Of a stretch of 33,649 nucleotides of DNA, positions 8,089-16,341 are shown in pieces. The notes beneath the pieces are model-generated. The model was given only the letters and a program-made list of their open reading frames with translations. It made no database searches and had not been told where the DNA came from. Source of the DNA: Terriglobia bacterium (GTDB taxonomy: Bacteria > Acidobacteriota > Terriglobia > Bryobacterales > Bryobacteraceae); contig JANXYJ010000117.1 of the NCBI GenBank assembly GCA_025350105.1, forward strand, positions 1-33,649, read 5' to 3'. Each line of letters opens with the position of its first letter. The stretch's first letter is position 1. Position numbers and translations under genes: made by a program.

Positions 8089-9090
8089 GTGAACACGCAA
8101 TTTATCCGGGTTTTCGTGGCGGCAGTACTTGTACCATGTGCCTGGGCGCAAACGCCAGCCGGCACAGTAAGCAGTAAAGCCCTCACGGAACCGTTCTTGG
8201 CGCCGGAAGCCCTGGTCAAGCGCGCTAGCAAGTTTATGGATGCGGGCAACTACCGTTATGCTGTCGGCGATTTGAACCGCGCCCTCCGGGCCGATCCTAC
8301 CAACGCAAAGGCGCTTGCGTTGCGCGGCACGTCCTGGGCCAAACTTCAGGAAACCGACAAAGCGCTGGCGGACCTGGATCACGCCATTCAAATTTCCCCG
8401 GCTGACCCGGATTTGTATGCGGCTCGCGCTGAAGCGCGCGAAGTTGCTGGAAAGCTAACCGAATCCAAAGTGGATCGCGAAGCAGCGGAGCGCTTGCGCA
8501 GCGGGGGAAACGCGATCAGCACGGCCACACCGGAACCTCCGCAAATGGCGTCGGCCGCGCCGGTTGCTGCCGGCATGACCGCTGGAATCACTGCCGCGAT
8601 TATTGAAGGGGATCCGATCGTCTCCGCGCCGGCGGTCCGGAGTTCCAACCCACCTGAACCTGTACCTGCTGAGCGAAAGCAATCCCAGGTAACGGATGTC
8701 AAGCAGGACGTCAACCAGATAGAAGTAAAATCGCCGGTCACTCGGCATCCAACCAATCCCGCCGGCGAGCAAGCTGCCGAATCGGCAGCTGCGCACAATC
8801 AGCGCGCCCGCATGTTGATTGGCCAAAACAAATTCGCGGAAGCCATCGCAGAATTGAACGCAGCGGTGAGCCTTGAGGCTTCCGGCGCCATTCACTACAA
8901 CACGCGTGGCTACGCCTATTTGCTGATGCATGACGCCAAGCACGCGCTGGCGGATTTGGATCAGGCGATCAAACTCAACCCGAACTACGTGAATGCCTAC
9001 ACTAACCGCAGTGCTGCGCGGAAGCTGGCCGGCGACAGTGCGGGCAGCGCGGCGGATGCGGCGAAAGCACGGGAACTCGCCGCGCGGTAG
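8089..9090 (+). CDS. Secreted TPR-repeat protein (333 aa)
   Basis: The GTG at 8089 is preceded by AGGAG 10 bases upstream. Residues 1-20 are a signal peptide ending CAWA-Q, so the protein is periplasmic or exported. Two blocks of tetratricopeptide repeats are visible: about 39-140 (YRYAVGDLNRALRADP, then DKALADLDHAIQISP) and about 232-331 (FAEAIAELNAAVSLE, then AKHALADLDQAIKLNP). A low-complexity Pro/Ala/Ser/Val linker (about 142-228) joins them. TPRs bind partner proteins; no catalytic domain is present. The 187 bp before it hold an 8-bp inverted repeat (CAGATTGC at 8020 and GCAATCTG at 8049) of unknown use. The next gene converges on it with 9 bp between them. Confidence 0.82.
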   Translation: MNTQFIRVFVAAVLVPCAWAQTPAGTVSSKALTEPFLAPEALVKRASKFMDAGNYRYAVGDLNRALRADPTNAKALALRGTSWAKLQETDKALADLDHAIQISPADPDLYAARAEAREVAGKLTESKVDREAAERLRSGGNAISTATPEPPQMASAAPVAAGMTAGITAAIIEGDPIVSAPAVRSSNPPEPVPAERKQSQVTDVKQDVNQIEVKSPVTRHPTNPAGEQAAESAAAHNQRARMLIGQNKFAEAIAELNAAVSLEASGAIHYNTRGYAYLLMHDAKHALADLDQAIKLNPNYVNAYTNRSAARKLAGDSAGSAADAAKARELAAR

Positions 9091-9099
9091 CCCGCTCCG

Positions 9100-9915
9100 C
9101 TAGACGGCCAACAGCGTCCCCATCTCCGCCGCCGCCGTTCGCCTACCCACAAAGAACGAACCGAACTTGGCATACACGGCGCTCACTTCGTCAAAGCGCA
9201 TTTCATAGATCAATTGCTTGAACACGGTCGGCTCTTCGGCAAACAGATCCACGCCCCACTCCCAATCGTCCAAGCCAATCGAGCCTGAAATAATCTGCTT
9301 CACTTTGCCTGCATAGCGCCTGCCAATTTCCCCATGGTCGGCCATCATGCGCTGGCGTTCGGCCAACGGAACCAGATACCAGTTCTTGTGTTCACCGCGC
9401 AGCCGATCCATCGGATAGAAACAGCAGTAGGGATGCGGCGGAATTTCGGGAAACAGCCTGGGTTGCATCGCCGTTCGCTGGCGTTCCAGCGTTTCCTGGA
9501 TTTCCTTGTCCCAGTCGGGCGTGTGCGGTTCCATCGAACGCTCCGCCAAGCTTCCGTAAACCTTCATAGTCGATTCATACAACCCCAGTTCCACCACCGA
9601 CAAGTAGGAATGCGACAACTCCAGATAATCCCACAGCGCCAGCTTCTGTAAATCGCGCTCCACTTTACCCAGCCCGTCCAGATTGTCGCGGAAATGAACC
9701 AGCATCAAGTCGCCTTTGTGCCCAAGTAGCGAAAATAGTGCGCTTTTGCCTGTCTCAATTGCAATGAGCACAGGCAGGGCGGCCGCCAATATCTCACCTC
9801 GCCGGGCCGTGGGCAGCGCACGCCATTCCAGCCACCTTACTTTCAACATCTGGTGCAAAATCGCGGAGCCCTCCAGCGTGAGCGGGTTGGGCGGAAAGTT
9901 GTCAAAGTGGTGCAT
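9100..9915 (-). CDS. hemQ: HemQ-type coproheme decarboxylase, chlorite dismutase family (271 aa)
   Basis: Chlorite-dismutase-fold enzyme, by context the coproporphyrin-dependent haem pathway decarboxylase that turns Fe-coproporphyrin III into haem b with peroxide. The first half has GHKGDLMLVHFR (65-76). The second half carries the family core: CCFYPMDRLRGEHKNWY (164-180) with the tyrosine expected to form the reactive radical (about Y167), then MADHGEIGRRYAGKV (191-205), in which H194 is the predicted axial haem ligand, then GLDDWEWGVDLF (214-225). The length suits HemQ (about 250 aa) rather than short chlorite dismutases. The ATG at 9915 has no clear Shine-Dalgarno site. No other haem genes are nearby. 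It is divergent from the zinc-ribbon gene with 42 bp between the starts. Confidence 0.85.
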   Translation of the reverse strand: MHHFDNFPPNPLTLEGSAILHQMLKVRWLEWRALPTARRGEILAAALPVLIAIETGKSALFSLLGHKGDLMLVHFRDNLDGLGKVERDLQKLALWDYLELSHSYLSVVELGLYESTMKVYGSLAERSMEPHTPDWDKEIQETLERQRTAMQPRLFPEIPPHPYCCFYPMDRLRGEHKNWYLVPLAERQRMMADHGEIGRRYAGKVKQIISGSIGLDDWEWGVDLFAEEPTVFKQLIYEMRFDEVSAVYAKFGSFFVGRRTAAAEMGTLLAV

Positions 9916-9957
9916 AAATTAAAGCTTCGCACGAAGCGCATGCTAGAATGGAATTCC

Positions 9958-10704
9958 ATGCATCCAGACGCGCATCTGGTCAGCCACCTCCAGTCATTGG
10001 ACCAGCAAGCCGCGGCTCTAGAAAAAGAGATCGCTACTCTACCGATTCATATCGCCAGCATCGAGAAGACTCTTGAGTCTCATTTGCGGCGGCTGGAAGC
10101 GGACAGGGCCGCGCTCTTGGCCAATCAAAGAGACCGCAAGAAGCTGGAAGGCGATATCCAGACCAACGAACAGAAACTGAGTAAGCTCCGCGAACAAATG
10201 GCGGGGGCTAAAAATAACGAGCAATATAAGGCCTTTCAGCATGAAATCGCCTACGCTCAAGGCGAAACCCGCAAGGCTGAAGATCGCATTCTAGAGCTGA
10301 TGACCGCTTCGGAACCCCTGGAAGCCGCCGTCAAAAAAGCCGAAGCCGAACTGAAAGAAGAAAAGAAATCGGTGGAGGTTGAGTCGAAGTCCGCGCGGGA
10401 ACGCACCGCGCTTGACGAAGCCAAGCTCAAGGAAATCCGGGTCCAACGCGCAGAGGCTGCCGCCAAGCTCAAACCCGCTGTCCTGTCCACCTACGAGCGC
10501 ATTCGCAAAAAATGGAAAGGCGTCTCCATCGCCGAAGGAACCACCGGCCGCTGCGGCGCATGCATGATTGTTCTCCGCCCGCAATTCTTCCAGGACCTGC
10601 GCCGCGGCGAAGCACTGCTCACCTGCGAAAGTTGCGGACGTTTTCTGTTCTACAACCCCGCCGTGCTGGCCACTGAATCCGGCACGCGGGTCAGCATGAG
10701 CTAA
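9958..10704 (+). CDS. Coiled-coil C4-type zinc-ribbon protein (248 aa)
   Basis: The N-terminal 170 residues are a long charged coiled coil with heptads rich in Glu, Lys, Ala and Leu and a conserved-looking NNEQYKAFQHEI turn (86-97). The C-terminus is a zinc ribbon with paired cysteines RCGAC (C199, C202) and TCESC (C223, C226). This is the architecture of the widespread C4-type zinc-ribbon family often placed near DNA or translation genes; related chlamydial proteins are called CdsZ. Its biochemical role is poorly known. The ATG at 9958 is preferred; an in-frame ATG at 9940 is possible and neither has a good ribosome site. Confidence 0.83.
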   Translation: MHPDAHLVSHLQSLDQQAAALEKEIATLPIHIASIEKTLESHLRRLEADRAALLANQRDRKKLEGDIQTNEQKLSKLREQMAGAKNNEQYKAFQHEIAYAQGETRKAEDRILELMTASEPLEAAVKKAEAELKEEKKSVEVESKSARERTALDEAKLKEIRVQRAEAAAKLKPAVLSTYERIRKKWKGVSIAEGTTGRCGACMIVLRPQFFQDLRRGEALLTCESCGRFLFYNPAVLATESGTRVSMS

Positions 10705-10727
10705 ATCGCTTCCTGTGAACTCCGGCT

Positions 10728-12230
10728 TTATTTGCGGATCAGAAAGAAGTTGCCGCGCGTAATCTTATTGGGCTTGGCGTCTTTGGAATTCGCAGGGGCA
10801 CCGCCCGCCGGTGTATCAGTGACAAAGCTGATCTCCAGCAGGTTGAAAGTTGTGGCGGGGATCAATTCGAGTGTGCCCTTGGCGCCGTCGCTGGTGACGA
10901 AGGGGAAAGATTGGGTCCGAGCGGCCTGGTAGTCACCTTCAAAAGTAAACTCCACGATGGGATCCAGTGTTACCCCCGGAGGCACGCGGAACTTCGTGCG
11001 GAATCTTCCCGTAACGTGTCCGTTGTCGGAGTGCATTTCGAGATCCACTGATTCCGGATGCGCTCCATGATAGTGTTCGCCGATGGTGGGATAAACCCAG
11101 TTGCCCGCATAACGCGTCACCGGGGCATTCGCGGCCGCGGTGGAGCGAATAGGACCGGAGGCGACCGCTTCGGCATGAACTGTATCAGGATGAACTGTAT
11201 CAGGATGATCAGTGGGGTGCTCGGTCACTGAATTTACTGCCGGTGGAGTTAGTGTTGGTGGAGTCACTAATGTTGGGGCAGCGGCGGGCGTCGCGGTGGA
11301 CGTTTTCCCGGCCAATACCGCGGATAATTTTTCTCTGGGTTGCGCGGCAGGTTGAGTGGCAAGCTGAGCGGCAACCGGTTTACTGCTGGTCGATTCGACG
11401 GGTTGCAACAGCGGCGGCACTGGAGTTGGTGCCGCAACGGCTGTTGACGTTGCAGTTTCACGAACGGACGGCTGCACGGAGTTCAAAGCATTGCTGACAA
11501 GATCAGACGGTTCCGGACGCGGCTCAGCGGGACGCGGCCGAATTGCAGGCGAACGCACACCGCTTATGTTGGTGGCGCTGGCACCGGCGGCAAGCGCGCG
11601 GTAGTAACTGGCCCAGGCTTCGCCAAGTGTTCCAGACTCCGCGCCTTCCTGGGTGACCTCGGCTAGCAAATCAACGTAGTCTTCGAGAGCGTGCGCATTG
11701 GAGGTAGCGGGCGGCAAGGTTGGCGAAGCATACGGGAGTTCCTTCAATGCCGTTAACGCGGCGCGTTCTCGTTCCAGCGCGTGGCGGAACTCCAACAGCC
11801 CCGCATCCGGGTTCTTGGGAATGGCACTCAAATTGGACGTGATGGCGTTGAGTTGCGCTTGAATATTCACGCCTGCCAGGACCGCCGCTGGTGCAGCCTC
11901 GGCTTTGTCAAAGGTTACAGCCGCGGTGGGCTCCATACCCTTTGCGGCAGCGCGCATTTCGGCGGCCAGCGCATCGTAATAGGCTTTCCGTTCGGCGAAG
12001 TATTTTGCAGCTTCGGCGGCAACGCGCTCCGTGCGGACACTCATGGAGGGAGCAGTTGGCCCGGTTGGCCCGGTTGGATTGTTGGCCGCATCCGCCTCCA
12101 GATTCGGATCCACCAAACGCCAGTTACGGTAGGCGTCCTGCATAGTGATTCGGCTGGCGCGTGTTTGGGCCGAGGCCGAGCCAGCCCATAGCAAAATCGC
12201 TAAAGCGAAAAACCAAGCAATGGGGCGCAT
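10728..12230 (-). CDS. Large secreted Ala/Pro-rich protein of unknown function (500 aa)
   Basis: Residues 1-21 are a signal peptide (..WAGSASA-Q). Residues about 60-220 are Ala-rich and probably helical (RTERVAAEAAKYFAERKAYY, ALERERAALTALKELPY). Residues about 225-370 form a Pro/Thr/Ala/Val-rich low-complexity linker with a tandem HPDTV HPDTV. The last 125 residues, from YAGNWVYP, look like a compact beta domain with alternating strands (DLEMHSDNGHVTGRFRTKF, VEFTFEGDY, LELIPATTFNLLEISFVTD). The layout suggests an envelope-facing stalk presenting a C-terminal beta domain. I recognise no family. It is 32 bp downstream of the coiled-coil gene at 13084 on the same strand, so the pair is probably one operon. 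Confidence 0.75.
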   Translation of the reverse strand: MRPIAWFFALAILLWAGSASAQTRASRITMQDAYRNWRLVDPNLEADAANNPTGPTGPTAPSMSVRTERVAAEAAKYFAERKAYYDALAAEMRAAAKGMEPTAAVTFDKAEAAPAAVLAGVNIQAQLNAITSNLSAIPKNPDAGLLEFRHALERERAALTALKELPYASPTLPPATSNAHALEDYVDLLAEVTQEGAESGTLGEAWASYYRALAAGASATNISGVRSPAIRPRPAEPRPEPSDLVSNALNSVQPSVRETATSTAVAAPTPVPPLLQPVESTSSKPVAAQLATQPAAQPREKLSAVLAGKTSTATPAAAPTLVTPPTLTPPAVNSVTEHPTDHPDTVHPDTVHAEAVASGPIRSTAAANAPVTRYAGNWVYPTIGEHYHGAHPESVDLEMHSDNGHVTGRFRTKFRVPPGVTLDPIVEFTFEGDYQAARTQSFPFVTSDGAKGTLELIPATTFNLLEISFVTDTPAGGAPANSKDAKPNKITRGNFFLIRK

Positions 12231-12262
12231 TAGTTGTCTCCCTTCGCTGAGCTTGTTGGGGC

Positions 12263-13084
12263 CTAGTTGGCAGAAGCCGACGGGGGCGCCACGGGTTTGA
12301 TCGGCGAAGTTCGCTTAGGTACGGTCCGGCGTGGTGATGCCGGCACAACCGGTTCACTGCTGCCGGTGATGGTGCATTCGGTACGCGCACGAGCGGTACG
12401 GGCCGCGTAGTATTCTTTGTAAGCGGCTTCTTCGGCGGCGACGGACCGGAGTTGAGCGCCGACGCTATTCTGCTGAGTCTGGTCAGCGCGCAAGACGTCA
12501 CGCAGGCCTTCAATCAGCGAAGATGCCGCAGATTCGCGGGCCTCCGAGCGCGCGGCGGTTTGCTGAGTGGCTGCCGCCAACGCCCTGAGTTGTTTTTCCG
12601 CATCCACCAGCGAGGGGGCTTTCTCGACGGCGCGTTGGAGCGCAATCACGTGCGCATCCACGCTGGTGCGTTCCTGATCGGCGTCGGCATGATCGCGGGT
12701 CCAATCGGCAGTGCGAGATTGTTCGAGTGCGATGGTATGTTCGACGGCCGCGATTTCGCTTTTCAGAGCGGCGGATCTGGACTGCCAATATTTGTTAGCT
12801 GCAGCGAAACGGGCTTCCGAGGCCTGACTGACCTCGTCGATGGACGCAGTCACCGGCGCATCACAGGGGAGCAGGCGGGCGAGTTTGGGCTCAAGCGCGG
12901 AGGATAACATCGTCCATTCCTGGGTTCGCTGGGCGAGTTCACTTTGCGATGGTGGTTTTTTCGGCGATAACTCTGCTAATTGCGCCACCGCAGGGACCGG
13001 CAAACAGAACGGGGTGATGGCCAGCAGAAACGCCACGCCAGTCTCCGCAAACGCGGCCGGACGCCGTGTGTCAAGATGTTTCAC
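12263..13084 (-). CDS. Secreted coiled-coil protein of unknown function (273 aa)
   Basis: The start at 13084 gives an N-terminal hydrophobic segment (about 15-35, [17 protein letters not shown]) that ends in a plausible signal peptidase site, so export is likely. From about residue 45 to 235 it is a helix-forming, Ala/Glu/Arg/Gln-rich region with heptads ([38 protein letters not shown]). The tail from about 240 is Pro/Lys/Ser-rich. Two cysteines (in LLPCDAP and TECTITG) could pair. No enzyme motif is present. It is the first gene of a probable two-gene operon with the 500-aa secreted protein and diverges from ispG. A periplasmic structural or trans-envelope tether role is only inference. Confidence 0.7.
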   Translation of the reverse strand: MKHLDTRRPAAFAETGVAFLLAITPFCLPVPAVAQLAELSPKKPPSQSELAQRTQEWTMLSSALEPKLARLLPCDAPVTASIDEVSQASEARFAAANKYWQSRSAALKSEIAAVEHTIALEQSRTADWTRDHADADQERTSVDAHVIALQRAVEKAPSLVDAEKQLRALAAATQQTAARSEARESAASSLIEGLRDVLRADQTQQNSVGAQLRSVAAEEAAYKEYYAARTARARTECTITGSSEPVVPASPRRTVPKRTSPIKPVAPPSASAN

Positions 13085-13224
13085 TTTACGAAAAGCTTAG
13101 CACGCTACAATACATATATATACGGTGTTATTGCAATTTTTCGCGTCTGGATTTTCAGAAAACTGCAGATTCAGCGGCTTGCGGAGCCCCAACAGAACGA
13201 TTGACGATTTTTCCGGGAGATATC
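13085..13224. promoter_or_regulatory. Divergent promoter region between the secreted operon and ispG
   Basis: This 140-bp AT-rich gap separates two divergent starts. It contains TACAATACATATATATAC (from about 13105), a good source of -10-like hexamers for either strand, and TTGCAATTTTT further right. The exact promoters cannot be assigned. A GGGAGA ribosome site at 13214-13219 precedes the ispG ATG. Confidence 0.4.
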
Positions 13225-14478
13225 ATGAGCACTCATACGCGCCGCCGTTCGGTCCCCGTAGTGGTTGGACACGATAGAACGAAAGTTACCGTTGGCGGGA
13301 CCAGCCCGATTGTGGTGCAATCGATGACCAACACGGATACCGCCGATGTGACGGGCACGGTGAATCAGGTAATGGCGCTGGCGCGGGCCGGGTCAGAGTT
13401 GGTTCGCGTGACGGTGAATACGGAAGACGCGGCGCGCGCGGTGCCGAAGATTGTCGACACGCTGGACAAGTTCGGCGTACGTGTGCCGATCATCGGCGAC
13501 TTCCACTACAACGGGCACCTGCTGCTGAAAAAATATCCCGACATGGCGCGGGCGCTGGCGAAGTATCGCATCAATCCCGGGAACGTGAACCTCGGCAAGA
13601 AGCACGACGATAATTTCCGCGTGATGATTGAAGCGGCGGTGGAGTACAACCGCCCGGTGCGCATTGGCGTGAATTGGGGTTCTTTGGATCAGTCGCTGTT
13701 AACCAAAATGATGGACGAGAACAATTGGCTGCCGGAGCCTGTGGACGCGAAAACCGTTACGCTGCGGGCGATTGTAGCGAGTGCGATCTTGTCGGCACAA
13801 GCCGCGGAGAGCTATGGATTGACACGCGACAAAATTATCCTTAGCGCAAAGGTCAGCGGTGTGCAGGATCTGATCCGCGTGTATCGAATGCTGGCCGCCG
13901 AGTGCGACTATGCCTTACACGTTGGTTTGACTGAAGCGGGCTTGGGATCGAAGGGCATTGTGGCGTCGACTGCGGGAATTGGCGTGCTGTTGCAAGAGGG
14001 GATTGGCGATACGATTCGCGCTTCGCTGACGCCGTTGCCTAATGGCGATCGCACCGATGAGGTGATTGTCTGCCAGCAGATTCTGCAAGCGCTGGAACTG
14101 CGGAGCTTCACTCCGCAAGTGACCGCGTGCCCCGGCTGCGGCCGCACCACCAGCACTTTCTTCCAGGACATGGCGGACCAGATCCAGAACTACCTGCGCA
14201 ATCAGATGCCAGTATGGGGCGCTAAATATACCGGCGTCGAGGAGATGAAAGTGGCCGTGATGGGCTGCGTGGTGAACGGACCCGGCGAATCGAAGCACGC
14301 GAATTTGGGGATCTCACTGCCCGGCACTTTCGAAGAACCCGTTGCACCGGTGTACGTGGATGGAAAGTTGAAATGCACCCTGCGCGGGGACCATATCGTT
14401 CAGGAATTCATGGGGATGCTGGATGATTACGTAGCGCGGAGTTACGCGGAGAAGAGCGGGGAGATGGTGGAGGCGTAG
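13225..14478 (+). CDS. ispG: IspG, 4-hydroxy-3-methylbut-2-enyl diphosphate synthase (417 aa)
   Basis: The [4Fe-4S] enzyme of the non-mevalonate (MEP) isoprenoid pathway that reductively converts methylerythritol cyclodiphosphate to HMBPP. The TIM-barrel part shows [13 protein letters not shown] (30-42), IGDFHYNG (90-97), INPGN (116-120) and IGVNWGSL (147-154). The cluster ligands are CPGCGRT (C302, C305) and [10 protein letters not shown] (C348, E355). The length suits the bacterial two-domain form. The ATG at 13225 is chosen because GGGAGA sits 5 bases upstream; the frame is open for 53 more codons but these lack family similarity. The gene converges on the SIR2-like gene with 7 bp between the ends. 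Confidence 0.97.
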   Translation: MSTHTRRRSVPVVVGHDRTKVTVGGTSPIVVQSMTNTDTADVTGTVNQVMALARAGSELVRVTVNTEDAARAVPKIVDTLDKFGVRVPIIGDFHYNGHLLLKKYPDMARALAKYRINPGNVNLGKKHDDNFRVMIEAAVEYNRPVRIGVNWGSLDQSLLTKMMDENNWLPEPVDAKTVTLRAIVASAILSAQAAESYGLTRDKIILSAKVSGVQDLIRVYRMLAAECDYALHVGLTEAGLGSKGIVASTAGIGVLLQEGIGDTIRASLTPLPNGDRTDEVIVCQQILQALELRSFTPQVTACPGCGRTTSTFFQDMADQIQNYLRNQMPVWGAKYTGVEEMKVAVMGCVVNGPGESKHANLGISLPGTFEEPVAPVYVDGKLKCTLRGDHIVQEFMGMLDDYVARSYAEKSGEMVEA

Positions 14479-14485
14479 GGGAGGG

Positions 14486-15187
14486 TCATATCGATCTTGT
14501 GAGATCAACAAAGGCAGGCCCCGATTTATCCACCCATTCCGAAAAGGTACACGGCTCCATCAAAAAACGGGCATTAGGTAGCACTCCCTGGATTCGGGAG
14601 CAAGATCTGTCCAGAGTTTCACGATTTGGGTCGATCACTATCCAATCCGATTCGCCAATTGGAAGATTGCCGCGAGAGGCACCTAAGGCATGCAAGAGAG
14701 CTCTATCCGTAGCGCATTCAAAAGAGACGCCCACGACAACGAAAAGCCTCGCGGTTAAAAGATAGTTAAACGCTGTGTTTGCTTCCACCGTCCATGGTCG
14801 TTCAAACGCCGAGTCTTCCGGCAGCAAGAATGGACTCCTGTATCCGTTAGTGGACGGATCAACGCAACCGTTTAGGTGGTGCACAAATCCCTCAATAAGC
14901 CAACTCGTATCCGGCAGGTTGTCAATTTCCTTCTGAAGCAAGAAATCCCAGTTTGTAGTGACGAAAAGGTGCTGCCTGCGGCGTGTTTGATTTTGACTCA
15001 ACAAGCCGAGCAGTTGCCGGATCAGCGAGAGATCAACACAGGATTCACCCATCGCATCGAGAAGGTCGGCCTTGATTTGCCGAATCTTTTCGCCACGCGG
15101 GAGATCGGTTAAACCAGTGGGAATATTCCATGAGAGGCCGCACCCTATCGAAAGGCCCCTGCCGAAGAGCCAGGCAACGGTATCCAC
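14486..15187 (-). CDS. Compact stand-alone SIR2-like protein (233 aa)
   Basis: The landmarks of a SIR2-type NAD-binding fold are present in order: a glycine-rich loop GRGLSIGCGLSWNIP (9-23), TTNWD (77-81, the place of the sirtuin NID residues), HLNG (104-107, where His would be catalytic), and LFVVVGVSFECATD (148-161, the second NAD loop). The sirtuin zinc cysteines are absent, as in the SIR2-like NADases and effectors of bacterial immunity. The protein is much shorter than most of these and has no fused partner domain. GTG at 15187 is the first possible start because a TGA lies two codons upstream. Codon use seems less GC-biased than in ispG, which hints at acquisition. It diverges from a VapBC pair across 58 bp. 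Family assignment is fairly firm; activity is inference. Confidence 0.68.
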   Translation of the reverse strand: MDTVAWLFGRGLSIGCGLSWNIPTGLTDLPRGEKIRQIKADLLDAMGESCVDLSLIRQLLGLLSQNQTRRRQHLFVTTNWDFLLQKEIDNLPDTSWLIEGFVHHLNGCVDPSTNGYRSPFLLPEDSAFERPWTVEANTAFNYLLTARLFVVVGVSFECATDRALLHALGASRGNLPIGESDWIVIDPNRETLDRSCSRIQGVLPNARFLMEPCTFSEWVDKSGPAFVDLTRSI

Positions 15188-15211
15188 ATTTCAAGCCTAT
15201 CAGACATCACG

Positions 15212-15238
15212 GCATCATCCGAAATGATGCTATGATGC
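15212..15238. promoter_or_regulatory. Candidate vapBC operator and -10 element
   Basis: The inverted repeat GCATCAT (15212-15218), 5-base spacer, ATGATGC (15224-15230) is followed directly by a third half-site TATGATGC (15231-15238). TATGAT (15231-15236) would serve as a -10 box just 9 bases before the vapB ATG. This fits an autorepression site bound by the ribbon-helix-helix antitoxin and could also control the divergent SIR2-like gene. Confidence 0.5.
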
Positions 15239-15245
15239 TATTGCC

Positions 15246-15518
15246 ATGCGCACTACCGCTACTCTCGATCCCGAAGTGGAACTACTTCTACGAAAAGTGA
15301 TGAAGGAGCGCGGTGTTTCTTTCAAAAAAGCCTTGAATGAGGCGGTAAAGGCGGGTTTGTCGCCCCGCACCCAGCCGGCCGCGAAACCCTACGTACAGAA
15401 AACCTACTCCCTTGGATTGAATCCAAATCTGAACTGGGATAAAGCGCAAGCGATCGCGGATGCAATGGAGGACGAGGACATTTTGCGCAAATTGAGGATT
15501 CACAAAAGAACTTCATGA
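15246..15518 (+). CDS. vapB: VapB-type ribbon-helix-helix antitoxin (90 aa)
   Basis: The N-terminus MRTTATLDPEVELLLRKVMK (1-20) followed by VSFKKALNEAVKAGL (24-38) is a ribbon-helix-helix DNA-binding unit: beta strand, helix, turn, helix. The C-terminal half is hydrophilic and would wrap the toxin. The last codons overlap vapC as ATGA (15515-15518), the classic coupled toxin-antitoxin arrangement. No Shine-Dalgarno site precedes the ATG. A -10-like TATGAT ends 9 bases upstream, so the transcript may be leaderless. The protein should neutralise VapC and, with it, repress the operon at the inverted repeat just upstream. The symbol reflects family-level assignment. Confidence 0.82.
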   Translation: MRTTATLDPEVELLLRKVMKERGVSFKKALNEAVKAGLSPRTQPAAKPYVQKTYSLGLNPNLNWDKAQAIADAMEDEDILRKLRIHKRTS

Positions 15519-15952
15519 TCCTGATCGACGTCAATCTGCTGATCTATTCCATCAATCGCGAATCGCCGGATCACACGATAGCGAAGAAATGGCTGGAATC
15601 TACCCTAGCCGGACCCGACACTATTGGATTTGCTTGGATAACCATACTCTCGGTTCTCCGGCTCACGACCAGGCCGGGGATATGCAGCAATCCGCTTTCG
15701 TTGCGGCAGGCGTTTGAGCTCGTTGATAGCTGGTTGGAACGTCCGGCATCGATTCTTCTGAATCCGGGCGCCCGGCATAGAGGAATTCTGCGAGACCTTC
15801 TGACTTCCGTCGGTCCGGGAGGCAAACTTACAACCGACGCTCATTTGGCGGCGTTGGCTATTGAAAACGAAGCCGAACTCTACAGTGCGGATATCGACTT
15901 CGCAAAATTTCGCAAGCTTCGCTGGCGCAATCCTCTGCGTTCGACTAACTAA
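15515..15952 (+). CDS. vapC: VapC-type PIN-domain ribonuclease toxin (145 aa)
   Basis: A PIN-domain endoribonuclease expected to cleave RNA, in characterised cases tRNA or rRNA, with Mg2+ when the antitoxin is lost. The first acidic residue is in MILIDVNLLIY (D5). The C-terminal site is TTDAHLAALA (D108) and SADIDFAKF (D126, D128), ending in the RWRNPL typical of this subfamily. The second acidic position in the WITILSVLRL helix, often Glu in other VapCs, is not acidic here. The segment still matches the W..LL..LR.TT pattern of the Mycobacterium-type subgroup, so activity should not be ruled out. The gene overlaps vapB by 4 bp and its stop overlaps the converging DUF6152 gene by 4 bp. Confidence 0.85.
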   Translation: MILIDVNLLIYSINRESPDHTIAKKWLESTLAGPDTIGFAWITILSVLRLTTRPGICSNPLSLRQAFELVDSWLERPASILLNPGARHRGILRDLLTSVGPGGKLTTDAHLAALAIENEAELYSADIDFAKFRKLRWRNPLRSTN

Positions 15953-16323
15953 TACCGCGGCGCCCGGCTCCATTTCCAGCCATCTGCCGGACGCTCGATT
16001 TTCAGAACGTGCAGACGATGGTCATCAGCTACGCGCCCGGGTTGACCAGTGATCACGACGTGGTTGCCGGGCTTTAGCGTGTCTGCGTTCACCTTTTCGC
16101 GGCCCAGGCGGCCGGCTCCGCTCCATTCAATGCTCCAGGTGACGGTATTGCCGGTTTTGGGGTCAATGCCCTTCAAATCCACCCAGGAATGTGGATTGCG
16201 AAACTGGAACTGAACCACATCGCCCTCAACCGTGGCGCGCTGATCCATGAAGTAATCGCCCGCGATCGAATGATGGGCTAGCATCGGGACAGTCACAAGT
16301 AGGCCGACTAAGAAGGTTCGCAT
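15949..16323 (-). CDS. DUF6152 family secreted protein (124 aa)
   Basis: A short exported protein: MRTFLVGLLVTVPMLA is the signal peptide and the mature chain begins AHHSIAGDYF, the AHHS start characteristic of DUF6152. The family core follows: VEGDVVQFQFRNPHSWVDL, then VTWSIEWSGAGRLGRE and LKPGNHVVITGQPG. The fold is probably a small beta barrel; function is unknown. The ATG at 16323 is preferred over a GTG two codons earlier because AGGGGAG lies 5 bases upstream. It is the last gene of a tight run with the two hydrolases and the FMN reductase; the gap to the next gene is 18 bp. Confidence 0.8.
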   Translation of the reverse strand: MRTFLVGLLVTVPMLAHHSIAGDYFMDQRATVEGDVVQFQFRNPHSWVDLKGIDPKTGNTVTWSIEWSGAGRLGREKVNADTLKPGNHVVITGQPGRVADDHRLHVLKIERPADGWKWSRAPRY

Positions 16324-16341
16324 ACACACTCCCCTAAGATC

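Noticed and set aside
9853-9957. N-terminal extension of the zinc-ribbon gene into hemQ
   Set aside because: It would overlap the divergent hemQ start region and adds basic residues unlike the coiled-coil family.
13066-13224. N-terminal extension of ispG
   Set aside because: The extra 53 codons are AT-rich, hold the divergent promoter region and precede a good ribosome site at the internal ATG.
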